NCBI RefSeq assembly: GCF_946478925.1
Contig: NZ_CAMLDP010000001.1
Span: 1-55,588, forward strand
Direction of reading: 5' to 3'
Source of the DNA: an uncultured Nitrososphaera sp.
GTDB taxonomy: Archaea > Thermoproteota > Nitrososphaeria > Nitrososphaerales > Nitrososphaeraceae
DNA: 55,588 bases
Below, piece by piece: positions 50,289-55,588 of this stretch. Under the pieces are notes generated by a model that had not been told where the DNA came from, did no database searches, and was given only the letters and a program-made list of their open reading frames with translations. Both the position numbers and the translations under genes were made by a program. Position 1 is the stretch's first letter; each line of letters begins with the position of its first letter.

Positions 50289-51326
50289 CTAGTTGACGCC
50301 CGGCAGGTTGTTGGTCGACGAGTTGTACGCCTTGGCATCCGTGAAGAGCAGGAAGGTGAAGAACACCGGCTGCGTCGGGTTATCCACGGACCACGGAGTC
50401 GACTGCGGTTTTGGTTCTGGTGCCTTTACGCCCCAGTCTGCGAGTTTGGCGTAATCAACTGGCGGCGGGTTTTTCAGGGACGGGTCGTCTGCAAGCGGCG
50501 TAAAGCTCTGCGCCTGCTCTGGCGTGAGCGGGCCGATTCCGCCGGGGAGCGTGACCCCGCTTGGGACGTTCACGAGAAACAACAGCACCACGAGAGGCGT
50601 GCCGTCATTGTTCTGCATGTCAGAGTAGAACCCTTTCTCGTCGACTGCCTTTCCCACCATCATGTGCATGAATATGTTCTGCGCAACCATCTTGCCTCCG
50701 TCAGTCTCGTCGTAGACGTTTGCGTGTCCGTACGCCACTGCCTTGTTCCAGAACAGAGGCACGTCGGCCCTGTCTATCATAGAGTGGCCGTGCTGGTACT
50801 GGTCAAACGCCACACCGTTTCCCGGCAGTAGAAAGTCAGGAGTCCTTGTGGGAAGAGGAGTTTGCGCAGGGTCATCATTGTTCCACTTTGTGTCGACCAT
50901 TACGACCTTGTACTTGTGGCCCTTGACCTGGTGGTCGCCGTACGTTATTGGTGCAGTGTACGTAGCGACGAACTTGTTGTCGCCCTGCGCTCCGTTCTCC
51001 TTAAAGACGCCCTTGAAACTTGCGTCCGTCTGGACGCCGCAGGTTATCGCGTTTCCGCAAGAGAAGGTGTCGTTGAAGAACGGGAATATGCCGCCTGGGC
51101 CAAACACGTTGGTCTTGCCTGCGTTGGGCTCGTACAGCGCCTTGCCGCCTGCAAAAGCCTTGACGTATGGCTGCTGCACCGCGTCTGCCGCTTCCGCTTC
51201 TGTGGCCTGTCTGGTAGTTGCGCTAATGGCGACTACCGCCGGGACCATTGCGACCAGCATGGCCGCAAAGACCGTGGCGATAATGACATTAGGCTTGATT
51301 TTGCCGTTACTGTCGCGAAGATTCAT
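50289..51326 (-). CDS. Exported thaumarchaeal protein of unknown function
   Basis: A 345-residue protein with an N-terminal signal or anchor (NVIIATVFAAMLVAMVPAVVA, residues 13-33), then a mature part with a cysteine pair (FSCGNAITCGVQ), His-rich stretches (YGDHQVKGHKYKVVMVDTKW, YQHGHSMIDRADV) and a Pro-rich tail. No C-terminal sorting signal. The family is unknown; the histidines could bind metal. It diverges from a winged-helix regulator whose promoter has repeated CCCAAT motifs. Confidence 0.75.
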   Translation of the reverse strand: MNLRDSNGKIKPNVIIATVFAAMLVAMVPAVVAISATTRQATEAEAADAVQQPYVKAFAGGKALYEPNAGKTNVFGPGGIFPFFNDTFSCGNAITCGVQTDASFKGVFKENGAQGDNKFVATYTAPITYGDHQVKGHKYKVVMVDTKWNNDDPAQTPLPTRTPDFLLPGNGVAFDQYQHGHSMIDRADVPLFWNKAVAYGHANVYDETDGGKMVAQNIFMHMMVGKAVDEKGFYSDMQNNDGTPLVVLLFLVNVPSGVTLPGGIGPLTPEQAQSFTPLADDPSLKNPPPVDYAKLADWGVKAPEPKPQSTPWSVDNPTQPVFFTFLLFTDAKAYNSSTNNLPGVN

Positions 51327-51362
51327 CGGGCGTGCTTTTGCTCCGGCTATAAAGGATTTTTC

Positions 51363-51391
51363 CCCAATTCACACCCAATTTACTCCCCAAT
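51363..51391. promoter_or_regulatory. Three phased CCCAAT repeats
   Basis: CCCAAT occurs at 51363-51368, 51374-51379 and 51386-51391, i.e. at intervals of 11 and 12 bp, in the 106-bp gap between the secreted-protein gene and the winged-helix gene. They end 14 bp before the TTTATAA element. A regulator binding once per helical turn is likely; the two TTGGGA boxes at 51935-51951 may be the same site in the other orientation. Confidence 0.6.
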
Positions 51392-51404
51392 CAATTGCGG
51401 ACAA

Positions 51405-51412
51405 CTTTATAA
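51405..51412 (+). promoter_or_regulatory. TATA box of the winged-helix regulator
   Basis: CTTTATAA ends 20 bp before the TTG start at 51433 (26 bp before the ATG at 51439), matching a leaderless transcript. Confidence 0.55.
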
Positions 51413-51432
51413 CCACGCAAAAGCACGCAGTT

Positions 51433-51855
51433 TTGTCGATGTTTCTAACGCCGGGCCTGCTGCCAGACGTCATTGGCCTCTTCATTGCCTTGCGCCTGCC
51501 GTCGTTTCTGCGCGCATCGCCGGGCGGCCTTGCGGGACAGGGCAGCGGCGGATACATAGACCCCCGCTTCAAGCGCGTGCTATGGTACCTGATAGCAAGC
51601 AGCAGGGGAGGCGTCAACCGCGCCAAGATAATAGACATGATAAACGGCCGGCCGGCAAACGCAAACCAGATTGCGTCGGAACTGAAGCTGGACTACAAGA
51701 CTGTCCTCCACCACCTCAAGGTGCTCACGGAAAACGGCATGATAGTCACGGAGAACAAAGAGACGTACGGCGCCACGTACTTTCTGACGCCGCTCATGGA
51801 AAAGAACTATTCATCGTTCCAGGAGATACTGGCCAGGATAAAGAAGAAAGCATGA
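51433..51855 (+). CDS. Winged-helix regulator with an N-terminal hydrophobic helix
   Basis: About 140 residues. Residues 5-22 (LTPGLLPDVIGLFIALRLP) are hydrophobic, then a Gly-rich linker, then an ArsR-like winged helix (RFKRVLWYLIASSRGGVNRA, PANANQIASELKLDYKTVLHHLKVLTENGMIV, TYFLTPLMEKNY). The TTG at 51433 is chosen for its distance to the TATA box; the ATG two codons on is equally possible. The frame is open far upstream but that part is antisense to the secreted-protein gene. It may be membrane-bound like the regulator at 17781-18476. Confidence 0.8.
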   Translation: MSMFLTPGLLPDVIGLFIALRLPSFLRASPGGLAGQGSGGYIDPRFKRVLWYLIASSRGGVNRAKIIDMINGRPANANQIASELKLDYKTVLHHLKVLTENGMIVTENKETYGATYFLTPLMEKNYSSFQEILARIKKKA

Positions 51856-51868
51856 CTGCCATAGGAGG

Positions 51869-51893
51869 GGAGGGGGCGTGCTTCCAGTGGAAC
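51869..51893. repeat. Structured repeat element, copy 2
   Basis: The exact reverse complement of the 25-bp core at 23772-23796, starting 14 bp after the stop of the winged-helix regulator. Its flanks TGCC (51857-51860) and GGCA (51896-51899) can pair, so an outer stem is kept although its sequence differs from copy 1. Confidence 0.6.
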
Positions 51894-51934
51894 ACGGCAA
51901 TTTCCGGTTACTTCTTTTATGCAGAATGCCAGAG

Positions 51935-51951
51935 TTGGGAGCGAATTGGGA
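51935..51951. promoter_or_regulatory. Two TTGGGA boxes 11 bp apart
   Basis: TTGGGA at 51935-51940 and 51946-51951 lie 40-56 bp before the ATG of the membrane-protein gene at 51991. Their complement is TCCCAA, so they look like the CCCAAT motif upstream of the adjacent regulator, with the same spacing. Confidence 0.5.
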
Positions 51952-51990
51952 AAAAGTAAATTAGGCAAGCCGGAGGCCGGAGAACAGTAA

Positions 51991-52290
51991 ATGGACTTTA
52001 TGCTCGGCGCCGCAGGGGCCGCCCTTTTGAACATAGGGCTCCTTGGGGGCATCATCGCGCTCTACATTTCGAGCCTGAGGGTCATAAAGTCCTACTTTAC
52101 ATGGGGCCTGGTCATTGTGGCGTCGCTTTTCATAGTCCAGAACATTGTAATCGTTATTTTCTGGTCGAACCTCTACCTAGCCGGCCCGGCGATAAAGTCC
52201 ATAGTCGATGCGGCCGCGCCGTACCTGTTTGCGATAAACACGGCCCAGTCAGGCGGCCTTGCGGTCCTTTTCTGGATAACGAGAAGATAA
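51991..52290 (+). CDS. Small integral membrane protein
   Basis: A 99-residue protein with three predicted membrane helices (residues about 5-28, 35-60 and 72-95; GAALLNIGLLGGIIALYISS, YFTWGLVIVASLFIVQNIVI). No soluble domain. Similar three-helix proteins accompany winged-helix regulators in archaea, so it may be a sensor or partner of the regulator at 51433. Function unknown. Confidence 0.72.
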   Translation: MDFMLGAAGAALLNIGLLGGIIALYISSLRVIKSYFTWGLVIVASLFIVQNIVIVIFWSNLYLAGPAIKSIVDAAAPYLFAINTAQSGGLAVLFWITRR

Positions 52291-52318
52291 TAGATAGAAT
52301 ATTGGAAAACGTCAGGTC

Positions 52319-52340
52319 GGGGTCAAAACACCCCTCTTTT
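52319..52340 (+). terminator. Hairpin terminator after the membrane-protein gene
   Basis: GGGGT (52319-52323) pairs with ACCCC (52330-52334) around a CAAAAC loop and is followed by TCTTTT. It lies between convergent genes, 29 bp after the stop at 52290. Confidence 0.5.
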
Positions 52341-52390
52341 GCGTATGCAAAGCCTGAGTCTGTGGGTCACAGATAGGTAAGAAAAAACTA

Positions 52391-52693
52391 CTACTGTGCC
52401 ACAAGCTCCATCTTTTCCTGCTCTTCGGGATATCCCTTTAGCAGGTCAGCCATCCGGGAGAAGTAGTGCAGAAACTCCCTACCCTTTTCCGTCGTGCGGT
52501 AAACCGGCGAGCCTTCCATGACGTCCTGGGTCAGCAGGCCCCTTCCAAGTAGTTCGTTTAGGTAGTACAGTATCTGCTCGTAACTCAGGTTGGCTTTGTA
52601 CATGATGTGGGTCTTTTTTATCCCGACCGTTGACAAGGTCAGGACGTCGGCCATGATTTCGATTTTGCCCCTGTTGTTTTTGCGTTCAGACAT
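52391..52693 (-). CDS. Winged-helix DNA-binding protein (ArnR-like)
   Basis: A 100-residue regulator: KIEIMADVLTLSTVGIKKTH, IMYKANLSYEQILYYLNELLGRGLLTQ and a wing SPVYRTTEKGREFLHYFSRM. This is the thaumarchaeal/crenarchaeal winged-helix type related to the ArnR1 DNA-binding domain. A perfect palindrome containing GGAACG-CG-CGTTCC lies 52 bp upstream of its ATG, so it may regulate itself. Confidence 0.87.
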   Translation of the reverse strand: MSERKNNRGKIEIMADVLTLSTVGIKKTHIMYKANLSYEQILYYLNELLGRGLLTQDVMEGSPVYRTTEKGREFLHYFSRMADLLKGYPEEQEKMELVAQ

Positions 52694-52903
52694 GACTCTA
52701 TCAGATTGTTCTATATTATTTTAGGGATAGGGTGGAATTCGTGCTGGAACGCGCGTTCCAAACCCATTTTTCGGGTCCAAAACAAAGCGATAACTACGTT
52801 TGGAACGATAATCTTGCCCTTTACGCCCAGATAACTGATACTAGAACCTCTTTACTACGAAATAACCAGAAAATAGGACTAAAAGCTGCTACAAGAAGGT
52901 TCG
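52694..52903. other. Intergenic region, 210 bp
   Basis: Contains the promoter of the winged-helix gene (minus strand, A+T block near 52712-52722), the 16-bp palindrome (52745-52760) and a second half-site TGGAAC (52801-52806). No reading frame of quality is seen. Confidence 0.5.
52745..52760. promoter_or_regulatory. Palindrome TGGAACGC-GCGTTCCA
   Basis: A perfect 16-bp palindrome upstream of the winged-helix gene (minus strand). Its inner 14 bp, GGAACG-CG-CGTTCC, match the palindrome at 54257-54270 except for the two central bases. Confidence 0.65.
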
Positions 52904-54211
52904 TCAGGATGCCGCGTGGACAAGCCTGTCGGCCTCGATGAGGGTCTTGGAAGCGGTTGAAAGCGATTCCCGTGCGGATGAATAATCGCCATCGCCGATT
53001 GCCGTTCTTGCCGCGCTGATGAGGTTCATCGCTCCCCGTATCTGGCCCTCGGCTTGCGCGTTGCCGCCTGACTCTGCCAGCTGCTTTTCGGCCCTCTTTT
53101 CCAGCCTGTCGGCTGACGCCATCAGATTGCCGGCATCAGGACTGGTTGCAGCTGTCGTTGTTGTTGTTGCTACCGTCGTCGTAGAATTTGAATTATTGTT
53201 GTTCCCGGCGGCGTTTGCGCTGTTGTTGCCGTCGCTATTGCTGCGGCCGTCGTTGGCCTGCTCTACGAGCTTGGCTTGGGCCTTGTCCAGCATCGACTCT
53301 GTTATTGCAAGCGTCGGTTCGGCCGAGGCAATGTCGTTGATGCCCAGCAGCCTCTTTCCCTCGACGAGCAGCGCCTGTATGTCTCCAAATACCGGGTCAG
53401 AGACGCCATTCTTTTCCGCAAGGCCGGCAAGTGTGCGGTAGAGATCTTCCAGCCTGCCGTACTGGTCGTTTGCGGCGGCAAGGCGCCTTTCTTCATCCTC
53501 GCTTGCGGCAGAAAGATGTTGCGAAAGCGCCCTTATGTTTTCCGGCGAGAGGAGATCCATCGTCTCTGCGAAATAGCCTAGGGCAGCGTCCGCGTGCTTG
53601 TGCGCGCCGTCCGCGTCGCCGTACTCTGCGGACTGAGTAGCAAGCGAAGCCTCGTACACGCCCATCTGGTACTTGTCGGCCGCCTGCGCGGGTATGGGCA
53701 CGTCGGCCTGCACGAGCTCTTTAATCCTCGCATTGGCCTTGTCCCCTGCCTGCGCGACCGAGTCGCGTATCTGTGCCAGTTCGCTGTTGCTCTGCTCCGG
53801 CTCCTTGCCGGCTATGCGGAAACCGGCGGCAGCCGACTGGCCGGCGTATGTGGCAGTGACATTGTAGTCGCCGGGCCCGCATGACACCTTCATGGGCCGC
53901 GAGATGAACGAGCCGTCGCGCTCGACTCTTACAAACTGCTGGCCGCAGACGGCGTCATCCTTTGTCACCTTGACTGCCACGAACTTGATCGCCTTGTCGC
54001 TGTTGCTGTTATTATTGTCGCCGTCTGGGTCTACGGTCCCGGCCACGATAACGCGGTCACTGGAATCATAGACGCTCTTGTTGGTGGTGACAGAAAACGA
54101 CGATGATGATGAAGAAGAAGACGACTGGCCGTACGCCGCTGGGAGGACCAGAGCTGCGGCAAGCACAAAAGCCACGAAGGTCAATCCTAGCTCCTTTACC
54201 CCTCCCGCCAT
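52904..54211 (-). CDS. Exported helical surface protein
   Basis: A 435-residue secreted protein. Residues 1-28 are a signal peptide ending AYGQ; next comes a run of nine serines, then a domain with two cysteines at about residues 90-110 (DAVCGQQF, VSCGPGDY), a long alpha-helical part (about 155-330) and an Asn/Ser/Thr-rich linker (NNNNSNSTTTVATTTTTAAT) before a final helical repeat. The beta-rich N-terminal portion (SVYDSSDRVIVAGTVDPDGD) resembles surface-protein modules. No C-terminal anchor is seen. A palindrome lies 46-59 bp before its ATG. Confidence 0.75.
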   Translation of the reverse strand: MAGGVKELGLTFVAFVLAAALVLPAAYGQSSSSSSSSSFSVTTNKSVYDSSDRVIVAGTVDPDGDNNNSNSDKAIKFVAVKVTKDDAVCGQQFVRVERDGSFISRPMKVSCGPGDYNVTATYAGQSAAAGFRIAGKEPEQSNSELAQIRDSVAQAGDKANARIKELVQADVPIPAQAADKYQMGVYEASLATQSAEYGDADGAHKHADAALGYFAETMDLLSPENIRALSQHLSAASEDEERRLAAANDQYGRLEDLYRTLAGLAEKNGVSDPVFGDIQALLVEGKRLLGINDIASAEPTLAITESMLDKAQAKLVEQANDGRSNSDGNNSANAAGNNNNSNSTTTVATTTTTAATSPDAGNLMASADRLEKRAEKQLAESGGNAQAEGQIRGAMNLISAARTAIGDGDYSSARESLSTASKTLIEADRLVHAAS

Positions 54212-54256
54212 CTTGTTCGGCGTACGATAGTGTAGGCGATTATTTCAGGAACCCTT

Positions 54257-54270
54257 GGAACGGCCGTTCC
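54257..54270. promoter_or_regulatory. Palindrome GGAACGGCCGTTCC
   Basis: A perfect 14-bp palindrome 46 bp upstream of the surface-protein ATG at 54211 and 91 bp before the gene at 54361. It shares GGAACG-N2-CGTTCC with the site at 52746-52759. A GGAAC half-site lies next to it at 54248-54252. Confidence 0.65.
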
Positions 54271-54328
54271 TGCATAAAAGCGCGGCAATGGCTGAGGTGC
54301 GGCTAGTGAAGTAGCGCCGTTGCGAGTC

Positions 54329-54340
54329 GTATATATTGCC
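54329..54340 (+). promoter_or_regulatory. TATA box of the membrane-anchored protein gene
   Basis: TCGTATATATTG lies 21-32 bp before the ATG at 54361; no Shine-Dalgarno is visible. Confidence 0.55.
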
Positions 54341-54360
54341 TGACTGCTTATCTACCCCAA

Positions 54361-55056
54361 ATGCGCTTTTTGCGCCCGACCTTGGCGGTATTCGGACTAC
54401 TCGTTATCATGTTTGTCCCATTTCATGCGCTTGCACAGGAGGCCATCCAGCCATCGAACATTGTAAAAACGTCAAAAGACGAGAGCTTTACACTCCCGTA
54501 CCAGGCCGCAAACGTTGACAACCGCCATCCCATCGTCTACAAGTACGACAAGTCCAAGGGCCAGAACTGGATATTCACCATCGACGACAAGCTTGCCTAC
54601 ATCCCTAGCAACGAGTCAAAGGTCGTAATAACCATGAAGGAGGCGCAGCCAAGCAACAAGACTATTCAGATTTTCATGTACGGAGGCAAGCAGCAGAAAT
54701 TCGCGGTCGCGGTAAACACGCCCGAGACGGGCTACCAGATAATAACTCCACCCGGAGAGTGGGTCAACGAGGAGCTTGTTACCCTGACAAACGCTGACAA
54801 CAGCGGCCTTACGGTAACAAACGGCAAGAGGATAGTGGTCGACAGGCTTGACATAAACGGGTTTGACCCCGCGTCCATTGAAGTGTACGGCAAGGACGAA
54901 TCGACTGCGCCCGTAAACGCCTACGGCGGGACGGTAGCAATGGTCATCCTGTACGGGAGCCCTTCTGATACTCCGATCTACTTTGTGCCGGCAGCAGTCA
55001 TGATTGGCGTCGGCGCGCTGATGGGCGTCCTTTTGTGGAAGAAGAAACGGTCGTAG
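54361..55056 (+). CDS. Membrane-anchored surface protein of unknown function
   Basis: A 231-residue exported protein. Residues 1-25 form a signal peptide (RPTLAVFGLLVIMFVPFHALAQ); the middle is beta-rich and polar; residues 203-225 (IYFVPAAVMIGVGALMGVLLW) are a C-terminal membrane anchor followed by KKKRS. It lacks the PEF motif of the protein at 7712-8758. The last 59 bp overlap, tail to tail, the endonuclease III gene. Confidence 0.75.
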   Translation: MRFLRPTLAVFGLLVIMFVPFHALAQEAIQPSNIVKTSKDESFTLPYQAANVDNRHPIVYKYDKSKGQNWIFTIDDKLAYIPSNESKVVITMKEAQPSNKTIQIFMYGGKQQKFAVAVNTPETGYQIITPPGEWVNEELVTLTNADNSGLTVTNGKRIVVDRLDINGFDPASIEVYGKDESTAPVNAYGGTVAMVILYGSPSDTPIYFVPAAVMIGVGALMGVLLWKKKRS

Positions 55057-55588
55057 AGTAATAGCGGCAGATGTCCTTCAGGTCGCACACTGGGCAGTTT
55101 GGTTTTATCGGCAGGCAGATGTTCTGGCCGTACATGACAAACGTGTCGTTCACCTTTGTCCACAACCTCCTGTCGACCAGCTTGCTCAGTTCCTCCTCGG
55201 TCTGTTCAGGAGTCTTTGTCTCGACCAGCCCGAGGCGGTTTGAGATGCGGTGCACATGTATGTCGACCGGGATTGCCGGCTTGTCAAACGCGTAGACGAG
55301 CACGCAGTTTGCGGTCTTTCTGCCGACGCCGGGCAGTTCCAAGAGCTTGTCAATGTCCGAAGGCACCTTGCCTCCGAATTTCTCGACGACGACCTGCGCG
55401 ACCTGCTTTATCCTTGCCGCTTTCACGTTGTAAAAGCCGATGCTGTGTATCAGCTTTTTAATATCATCAAGGTCGGCAGAAGCAAGCTCTGCCGGCGTCC
55501 TGTAAGTTGCAAATAATTTGTTGACCACCTTGGTCGTGTTCTCGTCGCGCGAGCGCGCCGACAGGATGGTTCCAATCAGTATCTTGAA
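54998..55588 (-). CDS. nth: Endonuclease III (partial, 5' end beyond the window)
   Basis: The C-terminal 196 residues of a DNA glycosylase/AP lyase of base-excision repair. FKILIGTILSARSRD begins at the window edge, so the N-terminus is cut. The HhH motif is LPGVGRKTANCVL, the catalytic Asp lies in VDIHVHRISNRLG, and the [4Fe-4S] cluster has the C-x6-C-x2-C-x5-C spacing (CLPIKPNCPVCDLKDIC). The tail is basic and Ser-rich. It converges with the surface-protein gene. Confidence 0.93.
   Translation of the reverse strand, partial: FKILIGTILSARSRDENTTKVVNKLFATYRTPAELASADLDDIKKLIHSIGFYNVKAARIKQVAQVVVEKFGGKVPSDIDKLLELPGVGRKTANCVLVYAFDKPAIPVDIHVHRISNRLGLVETKTPEQTEEELSKLVDRRLWTKVNDTFVMYGQNICLPIKPNCPVCDLKDICRYYSTTVSSSTKGRPSARRRQS

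Noticed and set aside
50862..51959. A 365-residue plus-strand frame over the secreted-protein gene
   Set aside because: Antisense to a gene with signal peptide and terminator; the frame runs through unlike sequence and overlaps the winged-helix gene in another frame.
1..55588. tRNA, rRNA, CRISPR arrays, insertion sequences
   Set aside because: I looked for T-loop and acceptor-stem patterns, regularly spaced repeats and transposase-like proteins and saw none.

Overview
The window reads as chromosomal DNA of an ammonia-oxidising archaeon of the Nitrososphaera type (Nitrososphaerota/Thaumarchaeota, group I.1b). This rests on the gene content: archaeal TFB, Cdc48, translin, Hjc, a PAC2-family protein, the archaeal pantoate kinase/phosphopantothenate synthetase route to CoA, an F420-type oxidoreductase pair, geranylgeranyl reductase, PEF-CTERM-like surface proteins and thaumarchaeal output-domain proteins. 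It also fits frequent TTG/GTG starts, A+T-rich TATA boxes about 25-30 bp before many start codons (leaderless transcripts) and pyrimidine-rich terminators. The assignment is from gene content, not from a marker-gene comparison. I saw no rRNA, tRNA, CRISPR array, transposase or phage gene.

Layout. 0-9.9 kb: a signalling-type protein, MEMO1 plus mevalonate kinase, a PhoU-like regulator, then a tight four-gene CoA operon (pantoate kinase, phosphopantothenate synthetase, PanB, CoaBC) that overlaps tail to tail with a cell-surface protein, and an M24 peptidase. 9.9-17.7 kb: Cdc48, two RibD/DHFR-like reductases, a class V aminotransferase, an AHSA1 protein, an FKBP isomerase and an A-type Fe-S carrier. 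17.7-21.4 kb: a membrane-spanning winged-helix regulator, secreted proteins and an F420-type oxidoreductase pair. 21.4-25.1 kb: a nitrogen block (stand-alone RAM domain, glutamine synthetase, Lrp regulator, glutamate dehydrogenase). 25.1-36.9 kb: TatA, translin, Hjc, a cyclophilin-like protein, TFB, a CDF metal transporter with three C-terminal domains, NnrD, an SDR, a tRNA-binding domain protein, a PAC2 protein, a beta-hydroxyacid dehydrogenase, a radical SAM (SPL) protein, a 42-residue zinc ribbon and a Nudix hydrolase. 36.9-41.9 kb: the suf operon (sufB-sufD-Rieske-sufS-sufU, no sufC). 41.9-46.4 kb: PAP2 phosphatase, geranylgeranyl reductase, HAD, Mpo1-like and HIT proteins. 46.4-49.8 kb: an AIR-synthase/SelD-like protein divergent from APS reductase and ATP sulfurylase. 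49.8-55 kb: a surface-protein and regulator locus. The right edge cuts endonuclease III.

The most interesting signals are regulatory. Two neighbouring genes share an operator-like block at a fixed distance from their TATA boxes (15.4 and 16.1 kb). The suf promoter carries two boxes 22 bp apart. A winged-helix regulator and a membrane-protein gene at 51.3-52.0 kb share CCCAAT/TTGGGA motifs phased at 11-12 bp. A 14-bp palindrome GGAACG-SS-CGTTCC occurs upstream of both another winged-helix gene and a surface-protein gene (52.7 and 54.3 kb). A 25-bp element occurs twice in opposite orientations, 28 kb apart, each time in a 3' intergenic position. Together the 50-55 kb signals suggest a surface-protein module controlled by small local regulators; that is inference.
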